Assembly (NCBI GenBank): GCA_965207125.1
Contig: OZ242263.1
Coordinates: forward strand, 1,426,001 to 1,490,000
DNA from: G965207125 sp965207125
GTDB lineage: Bacteria > Pseudomonadota > Alphaproteobacteria > Puniceispirillales > UBA1172
Length of the DNA: 64,000 bases
Direction: 5' to 3'
Below the pieces are notes generated by a model. That model was not told the DNA's origin. It ran no database searches and worked only from the letters and a program-made list of their open reading frames with translations. The position numbers were made by a program, and so were the translations under genes. Positions 7,538 to 15,398 of this stretch are shown here, in pieces (positions within the stretch are counted from its first letter, which is position 1; each line of letters opens with the position of its first letter).

Positions 7538-8296
7538 ATGAGCGCAAAAAATCCGACCACCGAAGATATTCCCGATCAAAAAAACTGGCTTGAAAATCTC
7601 AATGACGATCAGGCGTTAGCGATGATTGTGGGCGAGCAGCGCGAGGCCATCGCGGCTATCGAAAACGAATTATTGCGGGTTAAAAAAGCAGTCGCAGCCA
7701 TCACCGCAAGGCTGAAGGTCGGCACGTCGGGCAGGATAATCTATGTGGGGGCCGGAACTTCTGCGCGTATAGGCGCGCAGGATGGTATTGAACTCACGCC
7801 GACATTTAACTGGCCGCGTGAGCGAATAGGTTATCTGATTGCAGGTGGTGAGAAAGCGTTGCTAGTGTCAGTGGAAGGCGCCGAGGATGACACTGATGCT
7901 GCGGGCATGGCTGTTGAAAAACTCAATGTCGGGAATAATGATGTGGTGATCGCTCTTGCTGCAAGTGGCGTGACACCCTACACAGTGGCGGCGGTTATTC
8001 ACTCGGCGGCCAGGGACGCGCTCACGGTTGGGATTGCCAATAACCCAGAAACACCACTGTTGGCAGCTGCGGAGTATCCGATTTGTCTTGCGACTGGTGG
8101 GGAAGTCATCGCGGGGTCAACGCGGCTTAAAGCAGGGACGGCACAAAAGATATGCCTTAATATGATCTCAACGCTAGTGATGAGCCGACTTGGTCTGACG
8201 CAAGGTGGGATGATGACGGCGATGGTGCCGACCTCAGATAAACTCATCCGCCGCCGCCGCCTGATTGATGAGATCACGCGCGGGCAGGAGCAATAA
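7538..8296 (+). CDS. murQ: N-acetylmuramic acid 6-phosphate etherase, short form
   Basis: MurQ removes the D-lactyl ether from MurNAc-6-P, giving GlcNAc-6-P. The SIS-type fold is recognisable from Y-V-G-A-G-T-S-A-R-I-G (residues 69-79). The two acid/base glutamates of E. coli MurQ (E83, E114) correspond to E85 in D-G-I-E-L-T-P-T-F and E114 in V-E-G-A-E-D-D. The protein has 252 residues against about 298 in E. coli. It stops just after a K-L-I-R-R-R-R segment and so lacks the usual C-terminal helical domain. The N-terminal 45 residues are also diverged. ATG at 7538 is preferred over an upstream frame extension that overlaps anmK. The stop overlaps the permease start (TAATG), implying coupled translation. 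Activity of the short form is not established. Confidence 0.88.
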   Translation: MSAKNPTTEDIPDQKNWLENLNDDQALAMIVGEQREAIAAIENELLRVKKAVAAITARLKVGTSGRIIYVGAGTSARIGAQDGIELTPTFNWPRERIGYLIAGGEKALLVSVEGAEDDTDAAGMAVEKLNVGNNDVVIALAASGVTPYTVAAVIHSAARDALTVGIANNPETPLLAAAEYPICLATGGEVIAGSTRLKAGTAQKICLNMISTLVMSRLGLTQGGMMTAMVPTSDKLIRRRRLIDEITRGQEQ

Positions 8297-9630
8297 TGGC
8301 ACGTGATCTCGTGTCTGGTATCGGCGGAGTCTATGCCGACAGACGCGTCCCCCGAATCTTTTTGCTTGGCATGATGAGCGGTTTTCCTTTTGTGTTAATC
8401 GGCAGTGTCCTAACCCTGTGGCTACGTGAAGAAGGATTAAGCCGCGGGGAAGTCGGGCTATTGGGGTTAGTTTTCAGTGTTTATGCGATCAATTTTCTCT
8501 GGGCTCCGGTGATCGATCGTCTGTCGATTCCTTTTCTGAGCAGACGTATCGGTGCGCGCAAGGCGTGGATTGTCATCTTCCAAGCGGTGATCATCTTAAG
8601 CGTGATTATCTGGATGATGTTAGACCCATCCTCGCATCTCATGGGAATCGCGGCGGCGGCTCTCATCATCGCTATTGCCTCAGCTTCACAGGATATAGCC
8701 ATAGACGCCTTGCGCATCGAGCAAATAGCCCCGCACGAAAAGGAAACCATGGCGGTGGGAGCAGCGGTGGCGGTGATCGGTTGGTGGAGTGGATTCAAAT
8801 TAGGGGGGCTGGTCGTGTTGCTGGTGGCAGATTATCTGAGCGCCCGCGGCATCGAGGCTTATTGGCAGGCGAGTTTTGTTGTGATTATCGGCATGATGGC
8901 GCTGATGAATCTTGGATTATTGTTGATCCCCGAAAGCTCCCGCGCCCCGCGCCATCAATGGCTGAAAGCGATGGTTGTCGAGCCATTTGTGTCGTTTTTT
9001 CGCCGAAATGGTATCTCGCTGGGACTTGCCATTCTAGGTTTTATCTTTCTCTTTAAGATCGGTGAGGCTTTTATGGGAAAAATGTCACTGGTTTTCTATC
9101 AGGAAATGGGATTTAGCAAATCGGACATCGGTCTTTATTCTAAAGGACTCGGCTGGTTGACGACTGTTGCTTTTACTTTGATCGGTGGATGGCTTTCTGT
9201 ACGGTCAGGCACGGTGCGCGCTTTGTTTCTCGCCGGGATTGCCATGGCGGCCACTAATATTCTTTTTAGTGTTCTCTTCTGGGTCGGTAAATCAACTTGG
9301 TTGTTTGCGATTGCTGTGCTGATAGATGATCTCGCCGCCGCTTTCGCCACGGTTGCTTTTGTGACTTTTATCTCATTGCTGGTTGACCGAAACTATACCG
9401 CAACTCAATATGCGCTTCTGGCCTCTCTTGGTACCATTGGGCGGACGGTTTTCGCCTCATTATCAGGGCTGACGGTTGACTGGCTCGAAGGTGATTGGGG
9501 GATTTTTTTCATAATCACCGCGCTAATGGTCACTCCGGCCTTAATCTTGCTGTGGGTGCTCCGCCACCAAATCACGAGTCTTACTTTAGGCGGCCAGTCG
9601 CGCGCGGCGGCTGATGCTCCCACCGTCTGA
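8296..9630 (+). CDS. ampG: AmpG-like MFS muropeptide permease
   Basis: The 444-residue protein has about twelve to fourteen membrane segments and the AmpG-type N-terminus. D-R-R-V-P-R-I-F-L-L-G-M-M-S-G-F-P is followed by a L-T-L-W-L-R-E-E-G region and by N-F-L-W-A-P-V-I-D-R. AmpG carries GlcNAc-anhydroMurNAc and its peptides from periplasm to cytoplasm using the proton gradient. It starts at ATG 8296, overlapping the murQ stop, so the two form an operon. Its last 45 nt overlap the convergent NlpC/P60 gene. Siderophore or acetyl-CoA transporters of the same superfamily look similar, but the murQ/anmK context makes the muropeptide role likely. Confidence 0.88.
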   Translation: MARDLVSGIGGVYADRRVPRIFLLGMMSGFPFVLIGSVLTLWLREEGLSRGEVGLLGLVFSVYAINFLWAPVIDRLSIPFLSRRIGARKAWIVIFQAVIILSVIIWMMLDPSSHLMGIAAAALIIAIASASQDIAIDALRIEQIAPHEKETMAVGAAVAVIGWWSGFKLGGLVVLLVADYLSARGIEAYWQASFVVIIGMMALMNLGLLLIPESSRAPRHQWLKAMVVEPFVSFFRRNGISLGLAILGFIFLFKIGEAFMGKMSLVFYQEMGFSKSDIGLYSKGLGWLTTVAFTLIGGWLSVRSGTVRALFLAGIAMAATNILFSVLFWVGKSTWLFAIAVLIDDLAAAFATVAFVTFISLLVDRNYTATQYALLASLGTIGRTVFASLSGLTVDWLEGDWGIFFIITALMVTPALILLWVLRHQITSLTLGGQSRAAADAPTV

Positions 9631-10371
9631 CAATTTGATCCGCTGCGCTGCGGTGTCGAGAGGCTCGCTCGCCACCATCTGATGAAAGGCGTTGGCGTGA
9701 AGTAGTAATTTTTCATCGCGCATGACTCCCACATGACCTGCCCAGAAAATCAAGTCGCCACGGCGTAAGGCCGCTGATGCGTCTAGAGTCTCACCAAGGG
9801 TCGCTTGCTGATCGCCGCTATTGCGCGGTGATGCGATTCCTCCCGCCGCCAATGCTAACTGAATCAGTGCTGAGCAATCGATGCTGATGCTGTCACGCCC
9901 ACCCCAACGATATGGCGTGTTTAAAAATTGTTCAGCCAGCGCGACCCAATCATCGTGGTAAACCGTAGATGGCGTGAGATGCTGAAATGAAACAAAACCC
10001 GTCTCGCCCTGGTCAGTACCTTGACCACCCAAAACAATCCGCGCGACCTGAGCATCATGATCAAGCACTGCGATTTTTGCTCCCATCGGCAAATGGCCCC
10101 TCGATGCGCTTTTAACGTCAGGCGTGGAGGTGATTACTGTGCGAAGGGCAGCGACCCGGTGGCTTGGCGGCGGTAACGTCCCAAGCGCGTCCAGTCTGAC
10201 CCAACCCTGATAACTGTCAGTTTCGAGTTTGACGAGACACCATTGGTCTTTGGTTTTAAGAATGGTCACGCTTTCGCCAAAAAGACATTCTGTCTCAAGT
10301 CCTCCCGCCGTATCAGGGGCTGATAGCATCGGTGTCGATGCTATGATGATTTGTTGGGTTTTCTCGGTCAT
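9586..10371 (-). CDS. NlpC/P60 endopeptidase with bacterial SH3-like N-terminus
   Basis: The 261-residue protein has two SH3-like stretches (about residues 8-62 and 75-132) followed by an NlpC/P60 domain. The catalytic Cys is C166 in S-I-D-C-S-A-L, with H213 in G-H-V-G-V and a further His near 225-230. The R-W-G-G-R-D segment just before it is typical of the family. NlpC/P60 enzymes cut the gamma-D-Glu to meso-DAP bond. There is no signal peptide, which suits a cytoplasmic recycling enzyme of the YkfC type rather than a wall hydrolase. It begins 12 nt after the amidase stop with AAGGGCG as ribosome site, so amidase and endopeptidase are co-expressed. Together they would split stem peptides before the M19 dipeptidase acts. 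Confidence 0.88.
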   Translation of the reverse strand: MTEKTQQIIIASTPMLSAPDTAGGLETECLFGESVTILKTKDQWCLVKLETDSYQGWVRLDALGTLPPPSHRVAALRTVITSTPDVKSASRGHLPMGAKIAVLDHDAQVARIVLGGQGTDQGETGFVSFQHLTPSTVYHDDWVALAEQFLNTPYRWGGRDSISIDCSALIQLALAAGGIASPRNSGDQQATLGETLDASAALRRGDLIFWAGHVGVMRDEKLLLHANAFHQMVASEPLDTAAQRIKLSDGGSISRRARLAA

Positions 10372-10383
10372 GCCGCAACGCCC

Positions 10384-10785
10384 TTAATTATGTTCAGCTT
10401 TCGCCCACCACGCGCTAGCGTCGAAATTTGGGCATGTTTTTTCAGTTGATTCGAAATCGCCATGCCCCACAACCTCAGCCTGAGGATAACGGCTTTTCCA
10501 ATCGCGTAACAGTTTTGCGAGTGTTGCCATTTGCTCATCAGTGAAATCATCTCGCCCGATCAAGCAAACCCCCAAGCTTTCGTGATTATGTCCTTGAACA
10601 TGCGCGCCTTGCCAGTATTCTGGGCGGCCTGCTGTGAGCATCCCATCGCGCGTAATCACTGCGTGATAGCCGATTCCGTTCCAGCCGAATCCCAGATGCA
10701 TTGCGTGAATATCCTGCGCTGTCATATCATTTGCTGTGTCTGAGCAATGAACCACAAGGTAACGAATCGCAGTGGGGGTGAGCAT
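10384..10785 (-). CDS. T7-lysozyme-type N-acetylmuramoyl-L-alanine amidase (Amidase_2)
   Basis: This compact 133-residue amidase has all expected residues of T7 lysozyme: a zinc His in V-V-H-C-S-D-T, the Tyr of G-Y-H-A-V-I, a second zinc His in V-G-H-G-D-F, and K-T-C-P-N-F with the catalytic Lys and zinc Cys. Such enzymes hydrolyse the MurNAc to L-Ala bond. No signal peptide is present, so it should act in the cytoplasm, filling the role of AmpD. The ATG at 10785 has AAGGA 8 nt upstream and is preferred to an extension of 26 codons. It is the first gene of an operon with the NlpC/P60 endopeptidase. The single-domain form also resembles phage endolysins, so phage ancestry is possible, though no phage genes surround it. 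Confidence 0.88.
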   Translation of the reverse strand: MLTPTAIRYLVVHCSDTANDMTAQDIHAMHLGFGWNGIGYHAVITRDGMLTAGRPEYWQGAHVQGHNHESLGVCLIGRDDFTDEQMATLAKLLRDWKSRYPQAEVVGHGDFESTEKTCPNFDASAWWAKAEHN

Positions 10786-10801
10786 ATCTCGATCCTTCAA
10801 G

Positions 10802-10831
10802 CTGACAAGAGGGGTAAGTTTAACGTATAAT
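10802..10831 (+). promoter_or_regulatory. Promoter of the HAD phosphatase gene
   Basis: CTGACA (10802-10807) and consensus TATAAT (10826-10831) are 18 bp apart. Transcription should start near 10838, leaving a leader of about 29 nt before the ATG at 10867, with AAAGG about 9-10 nt upstream of it. It shares this 80-bp gap with the divergent amidase operon. Confidence 0.6.
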
Positions 10832-10866
10832 CGGTGGCGCGAGCAATAATATAAAGGTTTCACGTC

Positions 10867-11556
10867 ATGCGCGATGCGATTACGCCTCGAGCGGTAGTAT
10901 TTGATATGGATGGCTTGTTGCTTGATACTGAGGTTATCTCAAAGGCGGCTTTTGAGGTTACGTGTCGGGATCACGGAATTCCTGAGATAGCCTCGCACTA
11001 TGGCGAGATTATTGGGCGTGATCCTATTGCCCAGAACGAACGGTTTAGAATTTTATTCCCTCCACATATAGATGTTGAACTGTTTAGCGATGAGTGGCGC
11101 GCGCGTTTCATGGTGTTGTTAGGGGGCCGGGTGTCGCTTAAGCCGGGTGCGCGGAGGGTGATGAAAAGCCTATCGGCGCGAGGTGTTAAGATTGCGGTTG
11201 CAACCTCGACTCTGACCTCCAAAGCTGAAACGATGCTCAATATGGCGGAATTGTTGAGTTTTGCTGATCATTTGATTGGCGGTGATCAGGTGAAAAATGG
11301 CAAACCTGCGCCGGATATTTATCTTAAAGCCGCAATGGTGCTCGGTTGTTCTCCTGCCCAATGCATCGCTTTTGAAGATTCAGAAAATGGCGTGATCTCG
11401 GCCCATGATGCTGGAATACCCGTGGTGCAAGTGCTTGATCTAATTCCCGCGAGTCCGGCGACGCGCGCAAGGGCTATTCATATCACTAAATCACTTGATG
11501 AGGCGATGGTCTGGCTTGGCTGGTGGCCAGAATCAGTAATCACCAATGATCAGTGA
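10867..11556 (+). CDS. HAD-superfamily phosphatase, beta-phosphoglucomutase-like subfamily
   Basis: The 229-residue protein has complete HAD motifs: F-D-M-D-G-L-L-L-D-T-E (nucleophile Asp and +2 Asp), A-T-S-T (motif II), N-G-K-P-A-P-D-I-Y (motif III Lys) and F-E-D-S-E-N-G-V (motif IV). The helical cap inserted after motif I is type C1. Members are phosphosugar phosphatases or mutases. It closes the salvage island and is divergent from the amidase, so a sugar phosphate derived from amino-sugar recycling is a plausible substrate, but gph-like housekeeping roles are equally possible. Its 3' end overlaps soxG by 7 nt in convergent orientation. Confidence 0.8.
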   Translation: MRDAITPRAVVFDMDGLLLDTEVISKAAFEVTCRDHGIPEIASHYGEIIGRDPIAQNERFRILFPPHIDVELFSDEWRARFMVLLGGRVSLKPGARRVMKSLSARGVKIAVATSTLTSKAETMLNMAELLSFADHLIGGDQVKNGKPAPDIYLKAAMVLGCSPAQCIAFEDSENGVISAHDAGIPVVQVLDLIPASPATRARAIHITKSLDEAMVWLGWWPESVITNDQ

Positions 11557-12128
11557 TCAAAGGGCGGGGTTTGGGCTATTCTATTTGCCAGCGATGCGGC
11601 TGATGAGCGCGGAGTCAATACCAGAAAACGATGTTTGTCGCCCGATTTTGCCGCAAGACGCGCAACGATAATCGCGAGATGATCAACGGAGGTTCTTGCT
11701 ACACTACCCACCGGAAATGCGTCCAGATTTGTGTTAATCGGGCAGAATTTTTCCATGAAATGCGGTAGTCTCGGGCCGCTTAAGATCAATCGTGCCCAGC
11801 CATCGCTTTGGTCAGTGATGGTGGCCAGATTTTTAGTGATTTTGGCGACATCGGTTATTAGGTTATGCGCATTGCCTTGGCGGCCGATGAAAAACTGATC
11901 TCGCGCCGAAGACAGAATAAACATCTTGCTTGCTTCAATGCTGTGTCCGGCTTTTGGCAAATTTTGTCCGAATGTGCTCGCGACCGCACGATCTAATCGT
12001 ACCATTTGGCCGGTCATGACGCTGAGTGAAATCATCGCGAAACCAGCATTGCTAGAACAACTGGCCCCATCGGCTTTGAGGGAGAACCCATCAAGGGGTG
12101 CAAGGGCTGTTAGCGACATTTTAGCCAT
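11550..12128 (-). CDS. soxG: Sarcosine oxidase gamma subunit
   Basis: This 192-residue protein is weakly conserved but its position after soxA and its ending within a soxBDAG operon identify it. Recognisable features are an S-L-T-A-L-A-P-L-D-G start, a G-Q-N-L-P-K-A-G-like core segment and a D-Q-F-F-I-G-R region typical of SoxG folate-handling folds. I start at ATG 12128, which overlaps the soxA stop by 8 nt; 38 upstream codons inside soxA are ignored. SoxG is the gamma chain of the heterotetramer, which oxidises sarcosine to glycine with tetrahydrofolate accepting the methyl carbon. Function depends on the operon context. Confidence 0.85.
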   Translation of the reverse strand: MAKMSLTALAPLDGFSLKADGASCSSNAGFAMISLSVMTGQMVRLDRAVASTFGQNLPKAGHSIEASKMFILSSARDQFFIGRQGNAHNLITDVAKITKNLATITDQSDGWARLILSGPRLPHFMEKFCPINTNLDAFPVGSVARTSVDHLAIIVARLAAKSGDKHRFLVLTPRSSAASLANRIAQTPPFDH

Positions 12129-15081
12129 GAAGTCGTCTCCCTTCAGGGTCGAAGAAATGCGCACTTGTGAGTTCGACTTCAATATCGCTTCCGCGCAATA
12201 AATCCACCGCGCGCACGACCTCGCCAAGCCTAGCTGTACCATTCTCGATGAAGGCCAAACCGATCATCGTCTTCAGCATCGGCGAGAAGGCCACCGAACT
12301 CACCCAACCTTGATCATCGGCGATTGTTGTTCTGCCGCCGAGGGGTAAAATATGTGCGCCGGCATAAATCTCATTCCTAGGATTAACGGGTTTTATTCCA
12401 ACAAGTCTAATCCCATCCTCACGTGTCAATTCATGCCGTCCCGCCATCACCTTGCCGATATAGTCTTTTTTATTCGACAATATCCTCCCAAACCCCAGAT
12501 GATGCGCCGAAGTCTGACCATTTAACTCATTACCTGCTGGATGACCTTTTTCGATCCGCATGACACCGAGTGCTTCTGTGCCATAAGGCGTGATCTCAAG
12601 GGGTTTGCCGATTTCAAGCAATCGATGCATCAGTGCTGCACCATAACGTGCCGACACCGAGATTTCATACGCGCGCTCGCCCGAAAACGAAACTCTGAAA
12701 AGCCGCGCCTTGACCCCACCGCAAATGCTGATCTCGCCGCAGGCCATGAAAGGAAAAGCCTCATCGGAAAGATCAGTTCCACCATCGGTAATCATAGAGA
12801 GCAGTTTGCGTGAATTTGGCCCTGCAATAGCGTATTGAGCATATTGATCAGTGATTGAAATTATTTGGACATCTAACTCAGGCCATAGGCATTGATGGCA
12901 GAATTCGAGATGACGATATACCCCCGCCGCATTCGCAGTGGTGGTGGTCATCACGTAATGATGTTCGTCAAGACGAGCGGTTGTGCCGTCATCCATCACA
13001 AAACCATCCTCGCGTAGCATTAATCCGTAGCGGATTTTGCCCACGGACAACGTCGAAAAACCATTGGCGTAGACGCGCTCGATAAACGTTCCAGCGTCAG
13101 CTCCCTGAATATCGATCTTGCCGAGTGTCGATACATCGCAAACCCCCACCGATGAGCGCGTTGCTAGAACTTCACGATCAACGGATTGTCGCCAATGCGT
13201 CTCGCCTTCCCGAGGAAACCACTGGGGTCTCAACCATAAACCCGCCTCTACAAAAACTGCACCTTGATCCTGGGCCCAGTGATGTGCTGGCGTGAGCCGC
13301 GTTGGTCTGAAATGATTACCGCGTGCGCGTCCGGCAAATGCGGCGATCGCGACTGGTGTGTAAGGTGGGCGAAAAATTGTCGTTCCGACGGCATCCATCT
13401 CACGTCCAGATACTTCCGCCATCACCCCAAGCCCTAACACGTTTGAGGTCTTGCCCTGATCGGTCGCCATTCCCAGCGTGGTGTAACGTTTCAGATGCTC
13501 TATTGATCGATAGCCTTCACGATGCGCGAGGGCGATGTCTTTGGAGGTTACATCGTTCTGCAAATCAATAAATTTTCTTCCCTGGCCTTCGGGGATGAGC
13601 CAGACAGGAATAGTATCGGACGGGCGATCTTCGGCGCGCGGCAAATCCATCACTACCGGCTGGCCACCAAGTGCAGCAACGGCTTTGTTAGCTTCATCCA
13701 TTGCCGATATCAGGCATTGGTGGGTTGAAAATTTTCCCGCCGCCGCCCCGACAACCTGCATGCCTGGCGGCAAATCACCTGCAGGAATAAATGCGGCGAT
13801 GCGGCTATCCCATCGAGGACGCCCTCGATGATGACAGGTGAGATGCAGACTCGGCGACCAGCCACCAGATACCGCGAGGCAATCGGTGCTAATCTTCTCC
13901 CCTGATGCCAGGGTGACCGCGCGGACGCGCGCGTATCCATGGGTTTTGATAATGCGCCCGTTTTTGATCAGCTGTGTGGTTTTCGGCAATTCCGCATGGC
14001 AAGGTGATGCGTCTCTGGTATCTATCACCGCCGCTAGATTAACCCCGCGTGCGGCGAGGTTTTTCGCGCTGAGAACCCCATCATCATTATTGGTAAAAAC
14101 TGTAACCGCTCCGCCGGTGGCCACCGCATAGCGATGCGCGTATTCCCTTGTGGCTCCCGCCAGCATTACTCCGGGTCTGTCGTTATTGGCAAAACCAATC
14201 GATCGTTCTATCGCTCCTGAGGCTAGAATCGATCGCTTCGCCATGATTTTCCACATTACCTGCCGCGCTCCACTTCGTTTATCGTGCGGTAGATGATCAC
14301 AAGCGCGTTCGAGCGCTCCATAAACGCCGTGGTCATAAACCCCGAAAACGGTGGTTCGCTGCATCAACCGAACATGATCGCACGCTAATAACTCAGCCAG
14401 CACCTGGTTAACCCAAGAGTTCCCATCAAGATCATTTATAGTCTCATTGCGCGATAACGCCTCGCCGCCGAAGTGAAAATCATCATCGGCGATGATTGTT
14501 TTCAGCCCGCTTCGTGCCGCGATTAACCCGGCTATCAATCCGGATATGCCACCGCCGATCACTAACAAATCAGCGTGAAGCCAGCCTTTATCATAGCAAT
14601 CGGGGTCAGGCTCTCCCGATAATGCTCCTAGCCCAGCGCCACGGCGAATAATCGGTTCATAAAATTTTTCCCAGAAAGCCGGTGGCCACATGAAAGTCTT
14701 GTAATAAAATCCAGCCCCCATAAATGGCGACATAAAATCATTGATCGCCATCAGATCAAAGCCAAGGCTGCCAACATAATTTTGTGCGCGCGCTATCATC
14801 CCGTCATATAATTCAGCGGTGGTCGCGAGGGTATTGGGATCACGCGCATTATCTGTGCCTATCGTCATCAGCGCGTTTGGCTCCTCAGAACCTGCACTGA
14901 AAATCCCTCGGGGTCTGTGATATTTGAAGGACCGCCCAACCAGATGAATATCATTGGCAAGAAGCGCCGAGGCCAGAGTATCACCGTCATAGCCGCTTAA
15001 ATGCTTGCCGTTAAACGTAAAGTCACAGCGCCCCGCGCGTGAGACCAGACCACCTTGTGGAAATCGGCGATCGGCGGTCAT
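12121..15081 (-). CDS. soxA: Sarcosine oxidase alpha subunit
   Basis: The 986-residue protein has the SoxA layout. An N-terminal ferredoxin-like domain (about 1-110, with G-Y-D-G-D-T-L-A-S-A-L) is followed by an NAD/FAD-binding domain starting at L-L-V-I-G-G-G-I-S-G-L (about 170). The C-terminal GcvT-like folate-binding half begins near residue 590 and ends with a T-protein beta-barrel. The alpha chain binds NAD+ and tetrahydrofolate and receives iminium intermediates from SoxB through an internal cavity. It sits between soxD (4-nt start/stop overlap) and soxG. Length and domain order are normal. A paralogous dimethylglycine oxidase is possible, but four-gene order favours sarcosine oxidase. 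Confidence 0.94.
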   Translation of the reverse strand: MTADRRFPQGGLVSRAGRCDFTFNGKHLSGYDGDTLASALLANDIHLVGRSFKYHRPRGIFSAGSEEPNALMTIGTDNARDPNTLATTAELYDGMIARAQNYVGSLGFDLMAINDFMSPFMGAGFYYKTFMWPPAFWEKFYEPIIRRGAGLGALSGEPDPDCYDKGWLHADLLVIGGGISGLIAGLIAARSGLKTIIADDDFHFGGEALSRNETINDLDGNSWVNQVLAELLACDHVRLMQRTTVFGVYDHGVYGALERACDHLPHDKRSGARQVMWKIMAKRSILASGAIERSIGFANNDRPGVMLAGATREYAHRYAVATGGAVTVFTNNDDGVLSAKNLAARGVNLAAVIDTRDASPCHAELPKTTQLIKNGRIIKTHGYARVRAVTLASGEKISTDCLAVSGGWSPSLHLTCHHRGRPRWDSRIAAFIPAGDLPPGMQVVGAAAGKFSTHQCLISAMDEANKAVAALGGQPVVMDLPRAEDRPSDTIPVWLIPEGQGRKFIDLQNDVTSKDIALAHREGYRSIEHLKRYTTLGMATDQGKTSNVLGLGVMAEVSGREMDAVGTTIFRPPYTPVAIAAFAGRARGNHFRPTRLTPAHHWAQDQGAVFVEAGLWLRPQWFPREGETHWRQSVDREVLATRSSVGVCDVSTLGKIDIQGADAGTFIERVYANGFSTLSVGKIRYGLMLREDGFVMDDGTTARLDEHHYVMTTTTANAAGVYRHLEFCHQCLWPELDVQIISITDQYAQYAIAGPNSRKLLSMITDGGTDLSDEAFPFMACGEISICGGVKARLFRVSFSGERAYEISVSARYGAALMHRLLEIGKPLEITPYGTEALGVMRIEKGHPAGNELNGQTSAHHLGFGRILSNKKDYIGKVMAGRHELTREDGIRLVGIKPVNPRNEIYAGAHILPLGGRTTIADDQGWVSSVAFSPMLKTMIGLAFIENGTARLGEVVRAVDLLRGSDIEVELTSAHFFDPEGRRLHG

Positions 15082-15374
15082 GATTTTTCACCTTTTGTGG
15101 CCTTTGTGGGTTTCGCCGTGCGCGCGAGGCGCACCTTGATGATTTCATGCGTTGTTGTATCGCGGGTTACGATGAGCCATGATCGGTCGCCGTGTTCATG
15201 AAACCATAATTCATCATGGACGCCCGCCGGATTATCGCGCAGATGTACGTAATCGTGAAACGCCTCATCGGCGTTCGCCGCAAAACTGTCAGGGCGGTTG
15301 AGCAAAGCTGCATCGCCCAAATAGGTAAATTCTGAGGCGTCTCTGGAGCCTAAAAGCGGGTGATTGATGATCAT
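15078..15374 (-). CDS. soxD: Sarcosine oxidase delta subunit with an altered zinc site
   Basis: The 98-residue protein aligns by eye with SoxD: G-S-R-D-A-S-E-F near the start, L-R-D-N-P-A-G in the middle and T-R-D-T-T-T-H-E-I near the end. SoxD normally binds zinc through C-P-x-C near residue 6, a His near 59 and a Cys four residues later. Here the first pair reads H-P-L-L, and the later Cys is Asp in H-E-H-G-D. So three of four zinc ligands are changed while the surrounding fold motifs persist. It overlaps soxA by 4 nt and begins 24 nt after soxB. Subunit identity is firm from context; whether it still binds metal is open. Confidence 0.88.
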   Translation of the reverse strand: MIINHPLLGSRDASEFTYLGDAALLNRPDSFAANADEAFHDYVHLRDNPAGVHDELWFHEHGDRSWLIVTRDTTTHEIIKVRLARTAKPTKATKGEKS

Positions 15375-15398
15375 AGTCTCGCTATCCTGTCCGGCCTA

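Noticed and set aside
10384..10785. Prophage lysis gene
   Set aside because: The amidase looks like a phage endolysin, but there is no holin, spanin or other phage gene; the adjacent recycling genes explain it better.
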